This document shows positions 43,735-54,563 of a stretch of DNA of 64,000 bases, piece by piece (position 1 is the stretch's first letter; each line of letters begins with the position of its first letter). Location: assembly GCA_018902385.1 (NCBI GenBank), contig JABSSW010000069.1, positions 1 to 64,000 on the forward strand, written 5' to 3'. Under the pieces are notes generated by a model that saw nothing but the letters and a program-made list of their open reading frames with translations, was not told the origin of the DNA and did no database searches. This DNA comes from Physcia stellaris. Its lineage: Eukaryota; Ascomycota; Lecanoromycetes; Caliciales; Physciaceae. Both the position numbers and the translations under genes were made by a program.

Positions 43735-45895
43735 ATGCTCCATCCCGCCCTCGCACACTACCCCCTCCTCCTCCTCCTCCTTCTCCTCACCACCTGCACC
43801 CTCATCTACCAAACCCTCCTCTCCAACCTCGAAAGCAAAGCAATCAGAAAGCTCGGCTCCTTTGCGCCCCGGGTTCGCAACCGCCTCCCTTTCGGCCTCG
43901 ACATCGTTCTCCGCAGCGTAATGCACACACGGAAAGATTCAGTTCTCGAGTTCTGGGATTGGGTCTTTTCGTTCACTCCGAATAGGTCGGGCTATACCGC
44001 TGAATTTTACATTGGGCGGCAGCGTGTCATTTTCACGGCTGATCCTCGGAATGTTAGAGCTGTACTTGCGGTAGGTGGTCTTGATTATCCACCGTGGTGG
44101 GGTGGGTAGCATGTGTGATGTGGGCTGTGGGCTGTGGTGTCGGTATTGATCATCAACACTGATGCGGAAATGTCAAGGCTCGACCTGTCATGCTCGTGCT
44201 GGCAAAAAGGACCCGGCTAACCAGTAAATGTTCATCAGACTCAGATGTCCGATTACGGCAAGGGCAAATCCTTCCACGACGATTGGCATCCTTTCCTAGG
44301 CGACAGTATTTTCACGACTGACGGCGAAGCGTGGCGCTACAGCCGCCAACTCATACGCCCACAATTTGTCAAAGACCGACTCTCTGATCTCGGTATATTC
44401 GAAAAGCATGTCGGAAGATTGATGAGTCACATCGACGGACATGGCGAAGAGATAGATATCGCAGATTTGTTCTACCGCATGACGCTGGATTCTACTACGG
44501 ATTATCTATTGGGGGAAAGCGTGGATAGTCTGGATGATCCACGGACTGAGTTTGCGTCTGCTTTTGCTGAAGTTCAGAGGGGTGAGTATGGTTTGGGTGT
44601 CGTTTTCCTGCTTGCAAAAGCGTAAATTCAGATCTCCGATATGTTTCTGGGACAATCGAGACCCCAGCATGATGCGCCGGACATTACTTCGCTAGATAAC
44701 GCTGATTCGAGACTGTTATAGTACAAAATACCATTGCTAGCTCCGGACCGTTCAGTCCGCTTGTGCCGAAGAAGTCTTATGTGAGTTACAACCACCCGAT
44801 TCCTGCTTTATTGGATTATGGTTTCCACCTAATCTTCTTCCTGATGGTATCAGTCTAAAAGAAACCTCGACTGCTGGAACAAAACGCTTACACTAATAAT
44901 CTCAAGCGAGCAGGTCTGAAGGTCATCAACGCGTTTGTAAATCCTTTCATCGATCGCGCTTTACAAATGGATATGTCCGAACTCAACAAGAAAAAGAGTC
45001 TGTCCTTCCTGGAAGCATTAGCAGCAACAGGTACCAAGGACCGCAAATATCTCAGAGACCAGGTTGTCGCTGTGCTCCTCGCTGGCCGAGACACGACTGC
45101 GGGAGCCTTGTCCTTTACATTTCAAGCATTGGCGGAACAATCTGACATTCTGCGCAAACTAAGACAGGAGATCCTAGACCGTCTCGGTGACACTGAGCCG
45201 CCAAGCTACGAGGATCTCAAGAATATGCCCTATTTGCAGCACTGCATGAACGAGACCTTGAGGTTGTATCCTGCAGTTCCTATTAATGTATGTCTTTCGG
45301 CTTAGTTGAGGCTAATCGGAACAAAGACCAATGGCTGATGTACTCCCAGTTGCGAACGTCGCTGCGCGACACCACGTTGCCTACCGGGGGCGGGTCGGAC
45401 GGCTTGCAGCCTGTTGGTAAGACGATTGTGTTTGACAAAATGGCACCTCATTGACTAAGGCTCACGTCAGGTGTCCTCAAAGACACTATAATCGTCTACT
45501 CAGCACTCTACATGCAGCGCCGCGCTGACCTGTACCCGCCTCCCTCCTCTCAATTCCCTGATGTGCTGACCTATAGCCCGGAACGCTGGGAAAATTGGAC
45601 GCCGAAGACCTGGAACTATATACCATTCAACAGAGGGCCACGGATCTGTATCGGGCGGCAGTTTGCTCTCACTCAAATGGGTGAGTCTATTCCCTCGTTG
45701 TCAATCATGCTTGATTCGACGGGAACAGTGGCTGATGACTTTTGAATTGAAGGTTACACAATCACCAGGATTTTGCAGCGGTTTGAAAGGATAGATGTGC
45801 GTTGGCGGGACGGCGAGCAGAAGATCAAGTGCGATGTTGTGATTAGCCCAGCTCATGGGGTCAAGGTGGGCTTTTGGAAAGCGCAAGCCAACTGA
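43735..45895 (+). CDS. Cytochrome P450, CYP52-like (fatty-acid/alkane hydroxylase type)
   Basis: ER-anchored monooxygenase. Seven exons: 43735-44070, 44239-44581, 44722-44780, 44907-45287, 45350-45416, 45471-45680 and 45753-45895, total 512 residues, typical of the family. The membrane anchor is [18 protein letters not shown] at residues 11-28. Features in order: [20 protein letters not shown] with [12 protein letters not shown] (helix C); [11 protein letters not shown]; helix [13 protein letters not shown]; ExxR in [27 protein letters not shown]; and the heme loop [19 protein letters not shown] with the thiolate Cys. CYP52 enzymes omega-hydroxylate n-alkanes and fatty acids; the match to that family is by these motifs only. 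Introns 1-3 are longer (126-168 nt) than most in this window. All junctions are in phase. Confidence 0.9.
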
Positions 45896-46658
45896 GTCAA
45901 GATTTCGGCGGATTTCCAACGACTAACCTTTGGCTCCCTCCCTAATCAGCCAGTGGCATTAATTGTTCTCGAGCCTTACAAAATTCCATAGAACGAAAGA
46001 TTTCATGACTCGTGATAGTGCCGGAAGCCACGGATGCCCTCCAACAAGGGATAAGTTCAAATAATCTAGAGCCGCAATTTTTTGACTCAGTTCACTTCAA
46101 ACTCCGTACCCGATAAATTGTTTGAATCAACGAGGAAGAAAACTGGAGAAAGCCTAGCTATAGAAAGGAGTAAGTATTCTTCTTAGTTTCCCAAGATCTA
46201 GAATCAACGATATTGGATAGCAGAATATCGAGCTCCCCTTCGTCATTTAACCAACCGCAGAGAGAGTAGACTTATCTAGCTTCCTTGAACTGTCAAGAAC
46301 TGACGAAGATATGACTGGCAAGTAGGCTTAAACGGTCCTTGAGAAAGTGCTTCCCACCTAGCGTTACGGCCATGACTGAATCGGTCTGATATATCAGCGT
46401 TACAATTGTAAGTGCAAGTCCCAGCACTGCAAGTGGTACGAATCATCATACTGCTCATAGAAAGAGAGAAGTCTGAATTCATCAATAGGTCTGCTTTGTG
46501 GAAATTTAATTACATCCAAACCGCAATTTATTCGTTCAGTTGCACATCTTTTCAGCCAACGGATCTTTTCCGCCTGTGGGCTGGGTCGCACCAGGTGCAA
46601 TCCTTCGCGAACGTTCAACCCGTGCTGCTGCAAGATGTTGTGTTGCCCCGGGCCGATT
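45896..46658. other. Intergenic
   Basis: About 760 bases between convergent genes; no gene recognised. Confidence 0.5.
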
Positions 46659-47207
46659 TCATGAGTTCAGCAATAGCGCAAATTCTGCGACAACATCTCC
46701 CGGCTGCGGTGAATGGTGGTTGGCGAGACGAAATTCCCCATGATCGATAATTGTCGCAGCTTGATATGATGTTGTGAAAAGGCCAAGCATATGCACAATG
46801 TGAGCAACTTCTTCCTTGATGTTCGGACCTAGTGGTCTAAAAAACTCCACCATGAACAGCACAGGCCCGCTGCAGGCTAGGAAAGGCTCTTGAGGATCCA
46901 TTGGATCCGGGTCTTCGAGGATTGAGACTTCTATCCTTTGCAAGCCAAAGCTCGTAGCTGCCACGTCATGAGGATTTGAAGACACGGTTTGGTATTGTTC
47001 GATGACCGCTTCGAGATCCTCAGATATATGTAGGATTATTGGCGCTGGAGGCCATTGAGAGAGGCGACTACTCGTAAGGTTGAGCGACGATGTGTTGAAC
47101 AGAGCGACGGATTGTGAAGGAGTGTGTAATATGGGTGAGCCTTCCGCAGAAACAGATGCCGAGAAGGCAGGCAAAGCCAGAGAACAGAGTAGAGAGAACA
47201 GCGACAT
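46659..47207 (-). CDS. Small secreted protein of unknown function
   Basis: 182 codons from ATG 47207, single exon. A clear signal peptide (MSLFSLLCSLALPAFSASVS). The mature part is Ser/Pro-rich at first with two N-glycosylation sites (NTS, NLT), then WPPAPIILHISEDLEAVIEQ, an acidic loop (EDPDPMDPQEP), ACSGPVLFMVEFFRPLGPN, and a helical stretch EEVAHIVHMLGLFTTSYQ. One mature Cys. The order beta-type segment, acidic middle, hydrophobic strand and E-V helix resembles the secreted protein at 42097-42709, so the two may be distant relatives. No function can be assigned. Confidence 0.65.
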   Translation of the reverse strand: MSLFSLLCSLALPAFSASVSAEGSPILHTPSQSVALFNTSSLNLTSSRLSQWPPAPIILHISEDLEAVIEQYQTVSSNPHDVAATSFGLQRIEVSILEDPDPMDPQEPFLACSGPVLFMVEFFRPLGPNIKEEVAHIVHMLGLFTTSYQAATIIDHGEFRLANHHSPQPGDVVAEFALLLNS

Positions 47208-48149
47208 ACTATTTCCTGATAAACAATCATTTAAAGGTTTAGCCAGCCATCATATAATAATCGTACCGGCGCATGTTGAAATACTTTTCAGCGGCAGGAT
47301 CAGTCCGGCCGATCTAGACCTGATGAGCTCGACCATGCACAGATCGATGGCTCATTAACGCAAGCCAAAAGTGTGTGTATACGAGTTTGAAGTTTGGCAT
47401 TTGTCTCACGTACTTTATCCGAGGAAGTTCGCTAAGAAGGGATTCGGGGATTCGACCGCGTGATGAATCACGCGATTCGACGTGGGATCCCGGCGCATTT
47501 CATGAAATACGAAGCCGGGCCATGTGTGGGGCTGGACCCTTCGCAGCTGTATGATGATATAAACCATGCGGAGTACAGGACTGAATGTTGGTCTTCGCCA
47601 CCGTGGAACTTTGAACTTTCTTTGAGGTTTCGACTTTTCAGTCTGCGGATAAAGACTTCCATCATATCAACGTAGACATCTTACATATCGAACGACTGCA
47701 CCAAGGGAAGAACCAGGGTCGAGTGCGCTTAGGATGGATCTATGGGCACTGAGTGTAAGAAAAGGTCAAATAGCAGGTGAGGTAAGGTAGGGGTACCTTG
47801 ACCTTGAGCATTCGAGATCATGTGGTGGACGGGGAAGACTGGTGAACCAAAGGAGGCTAAGATTCCTCGGGCCGAAATGCCAACAAGAGCGCCAAGAGTG
47901 CATTAGCCGAGGCAACGCCAAGCACTTGAATGCTTTGAAGATGCTGACAATTATCTTGCTAAGCAGTATCAAACACCCACTCTTGATCGCTCCTCCTGAA
48001 GTCAGGTCGGATCGTGATAAGGTAAATGCTGTTGTCAACGCTGATACCGTCATATATCATCAACGTCCTCTAGACCTCTAAGCAGAAGACGAAAGAGAAC
48101 CTTCCAGTCACTCTCCTACTCCTATAAATCCCCTCTCTTTTGCCTTCTC
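47208..48149. other. Intergenic between divergent genes
   Basis: About 940 bases; promoter space for the secreted protein gene and for the pirin gene. No gene recognised. Confidence 0.5.
48123..48129 (+). promoter_or_regulatory. TATA box of the pirin gene
   Basis: TATAAAT lies only 20 bases before the first in-frame ATG (48150). A start of transcription 25-35 bases downstream of a TATA box would fall at or after that ATG, which bears on start-codon choice. Confidence 0.5.
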
Positions 48150-49319
48150 ATGAAAGCCTTTTTCTTTTCATTCACTACTGTTGCTGTAGCCTTCATCGTC
48201 TACAACTCATCTTCCATCTTCGCACTGATCAAGCACACTACCCTCTCCAAGCATCTGACATTGCAGGAACAAGTCCAGTCTCAAACATCCAGCCCCTCCT
48301 TCTTTGGCCTGCGCTTCACACCACCAGCCTTCTTCGCACCTTCAAAGCCCGCCAACATGACCGTGCCGCGAGCGTTACGACAAGTCTTCCTGGCTATTGA
48401 GCAATCGGAAGGAGTAGGAGCAAGGGTCCGCAGATCCATTGGCACACCTAAGCTTCGGAACTTCTCGCCCTTCCTCATGCTCGACCACTTCACCTCCTCA
48501 CCCGGCGCTGGCTTTCCAGACCATCCCCATCGCGGACAAGAAACTATCACCTACATACTTCAAGGCGCAGTGGATCATGAAGATTTCGCGGGCAATTCGG
48601 GTACAATAGAAGCCGGGGACCTACAGTTCATGACAGCAGGACGAGGCATCATGCACGCAGAAATGCCACGACAAAGTGAGGATGGGACTCCAAATATCGG
48701 TATGCAGCTCTGGGTTGATCTTCCCGAGAAACTCAAGCTTTGCGAGCCGCGCTATCGAGATTTAAGAGCCAAGGAAATACCCCAGATTGAAGTTGATGGT
48801 GGAAAGGTGACCATCAAGATCATATCAGGTCAGAGTCATGGCACGGATAGTGTGCAAGAGCTGGCCTATACTCCGGTATGGATCTTTGATGTTAACATCA
48901 AACCGGGTGGGAAGGTCACCCAGGAGCTACCAGCAGGCTGGAATGCATTCGCATACACATTGTCGGGAACATCGCTTTTCGGCACCGCAGGTAAGGATCA
49001 ACAGACGGTTGAGAAATTCCACAATGTTGTCTTCGAACAGAAAGGCGACGCCGTTGCCGTCGAAGTCGATCCGAGCGCAGAGGAAGAGAGTAGATTTAGT
49101 AGGTCTCAGCCCCTCTCGGTCATCTGAGTCGATACTAACAGCACCATAGTCCTTGTTGCCGGTCTACCCTTAGATCAGAAAGTGGTTCAGTATGGGCCAT
49201 TCGTCCTCAACTCGCAAGAACAAGTCTATCAGGCGATGCTTGATTATCAATCACATTCGAACGGATTCGAGCGTGCAGCCGGTTGGAGAAGTGAAATTGG
49301 AAAGAGCATGGTTCATTAG
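48150..49319 (+). CDS. Pirin family protein
   Basis: Pirins are iron-binding bicupins; some are quercetinases and others transcription cofactors. Two exons (48150-49098, 49150-49319) give 372 residues from the first ATG, or 303 from the internal ATG at 48357 (MTVPRALRQVFLAIEQ), which matches usual pirin length. Domain signs: GARVRRSIGTPKLRNFSPFL; the metal ligands in FPDHPHRGQETITYIL (two His); MTAGRGIMHAEMP (His and Glu); and the C-terminal cupin ending in GPFVLNSQEQVYQAML across the intron. The extra N-terminal 69 residues include a hydrophobic stretch (AFFFSFTTVAVAFIVY) that could act as a signal anchor, unusual for a nuclear or cytosolic pirin. The TATA position argues for the shorter form. 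Confidence 0.9.
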
Positions 49320-50613
49320 AAGGTTGGAACAACGTGTCTGCGACGGAGAAGACAAATGTACATAATGTGTGACGTTTAGGATGGAGAGCAAGTTTTTGAT
49401 TCTCTTAAAAACGCTATGATCTGTTCGTTCCGCGTTTAAGAGCTGTCTCTAGTATTTCTGTTTGTGTGAATTGCTGACTGTGAGTTGTAATACCTGCGCT
49501 CCGCCAGGTGAATTGGGAACCAAGCATTCGTTGGGGGCCTGTACAGATGTTTAGACGATCTGGGATGACCAAGCCACCAGTCGAGACATGCAGCAACCTT
49601 CTGCCTCAGCTGATGGACCAAGGTGGAGAAATTCTTTCGTCAATTGACCATTGAAAAAACAATTTCTGAATCGGGTCAAAATACTCTCTTCCTATGAACT
49701 TGTCGAAGGACCAAATTTCTCTTCCGCATGGAATTCTTGGAAAGGCGCCAATAATGGCTTTAGTGAGTTTGTGCTGAACCTCTCTAAAGCCTCCGTTCTA
49801 CAGCCATTTCCGTCATAATGCCTGCTGTTGCCGGTTACCCAAACAGGAGGATTTACATCCTCAAGAAAGCACTTGCTCCATGGGCGAACATACAACTGTC
49901 AGATTATGGATGCGCTGATCCTTTATCCTATGCTAGTCTTCCATCGAGCCTCGAGTATCGCCCCCAAAGGACAGGCCTATCCGATTCTCAGATGCCGCCA
50001 ACTACGATGCGCAAGAGCACCCACCCACCGAGTCAGGTTCAAGCATACAATATTTCCCTGGCAAGCCCAAGGCCACAACGGACAAAGTATTTCTGCCCAT
50101 AATGGATTACCCCGAGCGCGGCTGGACGCGAGGTAAGAGAGGGCTCTTTTTCTAGTTGGTATGATGGCTTACTGAGTCACGATTCAGGCTTTGTAAAACC
50201 ATCTATTTTGGGTGTGAAAGTTCTCACTTTTCTATTTATCGTAAATGCTACCAGTCTCCATTCTATTGCGGCTTGCGCTAAGGTTTTCTAATCTTAGTAT
50301 CACCACCAAGCACATATATTGATTTCTACTTAGCGTTACAATGAGTAGTGTAACATGACGGCGCATGACCCAAGCATTTTCGTTCAGTGTGATGAAGGAC
50401 GATCACGGACTACAATGGCATTGCGAGATAATCTATGAATCATGTTTATCAGTCGAACAATCCACCGCAGAGTGACTTTGTTGAGTCACGGTTGAGAAAG
50501 CATAACGGATCGTTGATTGAATTGTTGGGATAGGGATAAAAGTTTCTATCTTAATAATTATTCAATTTTTTTTATATATATAAACAGCGAAGTGTTTACG
50601 GAACTGTGATAAA
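49320..50613. other. Intergenic
   Basis: About 1.3 kb. ATG-started frames near 49818-50136 overlap in two phases and show no family feature. AT-rich toward the end (poly-T and TATATATA near 50565-50585). Confidence 0.45.
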
Positions 50614-50775
50614 GGTTTGTCACATTTTTATATCACTCCTTCAAGTGAAAACTATAACAAGGTTTGTCACATTTTTATATCACTCCTTCTAGTGAAAGCT
50701 ATAATAAGGTTTGTCACACTTTCATATCACTCCTTCTCGTGAAAGTTATAACAAAGGTTTGTCACATTTACACGG
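50614..50775 (+). repeat. Tandem 47-bp repeats with an internal dyad
   Basis: Three full units start at 50614, 50661 and 50708 (47, 47 and 48 bp), and a fourth partial unit starts at 50756. Each begins GGTTTGTCACA and carries TCACTCCTTC followed by GTGA, so TCAC and GTGA can pair as a small hairpin. The units differ at several bases, mostly in the loop and flank. The array ends about 85 bases before the ATG of the F-box-like gene. Confidence 0.85.
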
Positions 50776-50860
50776 CTTCTTCTTCTCATTCAATCATTAA
50801 ATCCTTTCTATACCAAATACCGAACTACCGAGCCACACACATTCAAGTCAAACCCCTCAA

Positions 50861-51862
50861 ATGGCTGTCCTGGCACAAACATCCCCTGCGAGCCTGGACT
50901 CTGAGCAGACCGAGATCCGTGGCTCAATGAAACGCCAGGAGTCTATGCGAGATGACCTACCATACTTACCCATAGAAATCCAGCTGCAGATATTAAAAGC
51001 CCACATGGTGTCATCTCGTGTCATTCCCCTCTTTGACCGGTCTTTCGTGGGTACTGATCTTCCGACGCAAAGCAAGACCGATAGCTGGAAGACACGTGTG
51101 CCCAAAGCGCTTCTGGTATGTCGCCTCTTCTGCGAGGAGGGTTGGAAGTACTTCTGGCAACAGAACCAATTTCTGGTCTCTCCAGGCAACACTCCCGGTC
51201 CCCTTCGATACCACATCCAATGGAGCAAAACTGCTTTCCGGAACCTTAGACACCTTCAAATAAGACGTGTCGTCAGTGAGAACCACGAGTCATGGCTACA
51301 GGCGGCACTGTATGTCTGTGAAGCCGCCGACAATTTCGCTAATCTGGACACCTTGGAAGTCGATTTCGTGATCCGAGTCTCGCGTTTCGAGCATGCAGGT
51401 GCATACAGAGTTAAGGCCAATGGCCCAATGATGCATGCACACCGATACTATGAGTATTTCCGCCACAGTCTGCTTCGTGGGTCCACTACCATTGGTCGAA
51501 ACGTCAAGAAGATTACCGTCACGGGCTTGCCGAGCGGAATCCTCGGATGCCTGATGGTCAGGCTCATGGCGACTCTGCTCCGGAAGCAAGGTACTATCGT
51601 GTTCGGCACAGGTCTCCGTGGCTACAAATACACCGTTTGCTATGATGATGACGACCATGAATTTCGCACAGGTCGAGGACGTCCGGTATTGAAGACACTG
51701 CAAGCAGGAGAAGTTGACGAATGGATTGATAAAGAGGTGGTAGCGGCCCCGAGAGTGCCAAGCTGGTGGAGCTGGTTCGCCACGAGCGATGAGAGGGAGG
51801 AGGATGCAAGTTATCTGGAATGGAGACAGCTTGTCCGAATGGCGGAAGAGATGGCGGCGTAA
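50861..51862 (+). CDS. F-box-like domain protein
   Basis: 333 codons from ATG 50861 (CAAATGGC context), single exon. An F-box-like motif lies at residues 34-50 (LPYLPIEIQLQILKAHM), followed by KALLVCRLFCEEGWKYFWQ, the helix and Leu/Cys/Trp pattern usual after fungal F-boxes. The rest (LRHLQIRRVV, NLDTLEVDFVI, NVKKITVTGLPSG) has short strand-turn units like degenerate leucine-rich repeats. The C terminus has two Trp-rich stretches (VPSWWSWFATSDEREED). Such proteins usually recruit substrates to SCF ubiquitin ligases; its target is unknown. It faces an OTU-like protease gene, convergent. Confidence 0.7.
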   Translation: MAVLAQTSPASLDSEQTEIRGSMKRQESMRDDLPYLPIEIQLQILKAHMVSSRVIPLFDRSFVGTDLPTQSKTDSWKTRVPKALLVCRLFCEEGWKYFWQQNQFLVSPGNTPGPLRYHIQWSKTAFRNLRHLQIRRVVSENHESWLQAALYVCEAADNFANLDTLEVDFVIRVSRFEHAGAYRVKANGPMMHAHRYYEYFRHSLLRGSTTIGRNVKKITVTGLPSGILGCLMVRLMATLLRKQGTIVFGTGLRGYKYTVCYDDDDHEFRTGRGRPVLKTLQAGEVDEWIDKEVVAAPRVPSWWSWFATSDEREEDASYLEWRQLVRMAEEMAA

Positions 51863-52369
51863 TGACCGTTCTTGGTGTAATGATAATCCTGTTAACTTAG
51901 CATAGCGACTCGAATCACTGATGTTCCTAAACGATACCCCGAAGGATAGCAAGCAGCTGGCCTAGCTCAGTAGAATGACCATCTGAAAAGAAGGATTTTG
52001 CTAGGATTGCTATTCTGCCTCTGATGTATCATCACTGGTACATTCATTACGACAAAAAGCGTACCCGTTTCGGGCACAAAGCATATGAAGACAGCATGAA
52101 GATAATATCATCTAAAAGTTTCGTCCCAGGTCGGGTAATCGCAGATTCATTGGTGCATCATGAAAATTATAGAGATTCTGTTAGTTTACTCGGCCAGCGA
52201 GCATCCTCTCACCCAAACTCAGCTGAGACAATCAGCATCCTATCTACACGAATCTGCGATCGGGCTATCAAGCTGATATGCACGTGAAATGACTTTCCAA
52301 ACCGAATTAAACATTATCCTCAGCTAGCAAATTAATCTCCAAGCATACCACGATCCATCAGCAATTGCA
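51863..52369. other. Intergenic between convergent genes, with a dispersed repeat
   Basis: About 500 bases; contains repeat copy C. No gene. Confidence 0.55.
52045..52160 (+). repeat. Dispersed repeat, copy C
   Basis: Reads AAGCGTACCCGTTTCGGGCA, CAAAGCATATGAAGACAGC, then TTCGTCCCAGGTCGGGTAAT and CATTGGTG. It aligns with copies A and B over about 110 bases, 23 kb away from them. Confidence 0.65.
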
Positions 52370-53596
52370 TCACTTTCGAGGCCGAATCCTGGGCTTCTCC
52401 ATCCCCTGCTTAATCTCATGCTCGCACACAAGTTGATTTCCTGCTTCATTTTCCGGATCACTTGCATGACCTCGTTGTTCCACAGAGATTGAGTTTCTTC
52501 TCGCGTCTCTGCTTGCTGTTGAGTCTGAATCCCCTGGGAGCTTAGCAGTCGTGGCGTGACTACAGGGTCGTTTGGCCGGGTCGACTGGCAGGCCTTGGGA
52601 GGAAGATGCCTCATCCACAGCTTCCTCGTATTTCCGTTTCTTCGATACAGGTCTCTCGCTCTCTTCGGGTGGTTCCCATTGACTTTCCGCCTCCTTAGCT
52701 CGCATCCCGCTATAATGCCCAATGCAATTCCTCATCCTCCAGCGACCATCGTTGTGGATCCAAACAACGCGCACCTCATCCCGTCCCTCCGCCGGGTGCG
52801 AGACAAGCTGCGCAGCTTGTCCCTCTTCCAGATACCCGATTTGCAGATTCAAGCCACGGGGAAGGCCCCACGAGTAGAGCACGCCGGCAATCTGGTCGAC
52901 GGAGAAATCATTCTCGTTGTGCATGTCGAAAACCGTGGCGTACTCGGCCATGTTGGCGTCGAATATTGCCTGTAGTTCGTCGCTGGGCGGACACGGTAGC
53001 GTGGGGTGTTGAGCTGTCATGGAGTGCCTGATGGCGTGCCAGCCGCAGAGCAGACCCCAGCCTGACGTTGGGATTATGGTGTACCCGTGTGGAAAGGATC
53101 GCTCGTAGTTGGCTTGGGCTTCTTCTATCCTTGCTTGAGCTTCGGGGGAGAGTGGTCTGGTCTTGGGCGCGTCGGAGCCAGTTGTTGAAGGTGAAGCTTC
53201 CGTTGAATGGTTTTCAAGGGAGGCGTATAATTCGCCAAGTTGTATCCTCGCTTGAGCTTCGGGGGAGAGTGGTCTGGTCTTGGGCGTGTCTGAGCCTGTT
53301 GTTGAAGGTGAAGCTTTCGTTGGAGAGTTTCCAGGGGAGTCGGCGTATATTTCAAAAAGTTGGCTGTCTGGAGTGTTGTATGGTACTTGCGATGGGATGG
53401 TCGGCAGAGTATAGTCGAGCCATGTTTCGTCTGATGGGATAGGAGACAGAGTTAGGTCCACCAGAGTTGGATCGAGCAAAGTTGGATCGACCGGAGTTGG
53501 ATCGATCAATTCGTCCCGCTGACACTCCACCTCATTCTCTGGCTGCGGCAACCTGAGATCGGGCGAATTTGAATTGGCCATAATATCTTTGAACAT
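52370..53596 (-). CDS. OTU-like cysteine protease-fold protein with internal repeats
   Basis: 408 codons from ATG 53596; a second ATG five codons in (MANSNSPDL) is an equally good start. The N terminus has short DPT-L-V tandem units (residues 32-50), then two near-identical 28-residue copies containing EASPSTTGSD and KTRPLSPEAQARI, made by an 84-nt direct repeat (53127-53210 and 53242-53325). The catalytic-like region follows: SGWGLLCGWHAIRHS (Cys), NDFSVDQIAGVLYSWGL, VVWIHNDGRWR and NCIGHYSGMR (His). This is the Cys-His order of fungal OTU-like deubiquitinase-type proteins. The C-terminal 120 residues are charged and disordered with a KKRKYEE nuclear-type signal. Activity is inferred, not proven. 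Confidence 0.65.
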   Translation of the reverse strand: MFKDIMANSNSPDLRLPQPENEVECQRDELIDPTPVDPTLLDPTLVDLTLSPIPSDETWLDYTLPTIPSQVPYNTPDSQLFEIYADSPGNSPTKASPSTTGSDTPKTRPLSPEAQARIQLGELYASLENHSTEASPSTTGSDAPKTRPLSPEAQARIEEAQANYERSFPHGYTIIPTSGWGLLCGWHAIRHSMTAQHPTLPCPPSDELQAIFDANMAEYATVFDMHNENDFSVDQIAGVLYSWGLPRGLNLQIGYLEEGQAAQLVSHPAEGRDEVRVVWIHNDGRWRMRNCIGHYSGMRAKEAESQWEPPEESERPVSKKRKYEEAVDEASSSQGLPVDPAKRPCSHATTAKLPGDSDSTASRDARRNSISVEQRGHASDPENEAGNQLVCEHEIKQGMEKPRIRPRK

Positions 53597-54563
53597 TCGA
53601 TATGAGCCACAATGATTCGAGATAGCACTTGAATATATAATATATTTGCGGAATAACGAATGAAGAATGAAGTGACATTCTCAGAGTTTCTTTGTATCGA
53701 TTACCATCGCACAATGACACTGTTCATCAAGATAAGACGTGATCTGTGAAGAGATCGAAAGTCGACTCTAGTTCGATTTTTTAATCTGCTTCTTAGTACG
53801 TCACAAACCTAGATGTCAGCGAGAAGTTTAAAGCTCACCTAAATGACGATAGCATATAGTCTGTAGTATGTTGCTAATCATCTCGTCTCTCTGTACTCTT
53901 TCTCATCATCCCCAGTATATCGATGATACCAGTGTTCTTTGACAAAGACTAGACATTGTAGAGACAATGAACGGGTTATAAAAAACGCACAAAGCTATAA
54001 TGCCAAAGACACAGCTTTCATAATGCTTGATGCGTGTTAGTCGAGCACTTGTGTCTAAATTAGCGGTCTCGACCACGTAGTAACTTTAGATATAGAGTAG
54101 TTGGCTTGAAAGAAAATCGACACTGGTGATTGTGTGTTAATATATACGAACATTCTCCTTCTGTCTGTCTCTGCATCCAGCAATCTTTGGCAGAATCTGA
54201 GATCCATATTTGCTCTAAGACATCACTCTCTAAAGTCGATATGGGTGAAACCTGTGGTATTTATGCAGTGACATTGAGTGTTTGATAACTCGGGAAGCGG
54301 TTTGCTTTCCACCGTTAAACCATACCTTTTGGTGCTCTTGCAGATCGCCAAGCTTTCGCCGCGAGTTTGTACAGAAGGAGTGACCTTAAGCTTCATGCAC
54401 CGGCAACCGCCCAAACATTAGACACATTGCAACAAACCCTCACTGAAATAATGATGTTACTCTCAATTCACTGGTGCTCCTCGACGTAACGTCCTAGAGC
54501 ACGACGACCCGCGGCCGAGTCGTTCTAATGCGCCAGATCCCGACCTTCATTCGATTAGCCTTG
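53597..54563. other. Intergenic
   Basis: About 970 bases, AT-rich, with no gene recognised. Confidence 0.5.

Noticed and set aside
51958-52030. tRNA-like A box (TAGCTCAGT)
   Set aside because: No matching B box at the right distance and no cloverleaf can be drawn.
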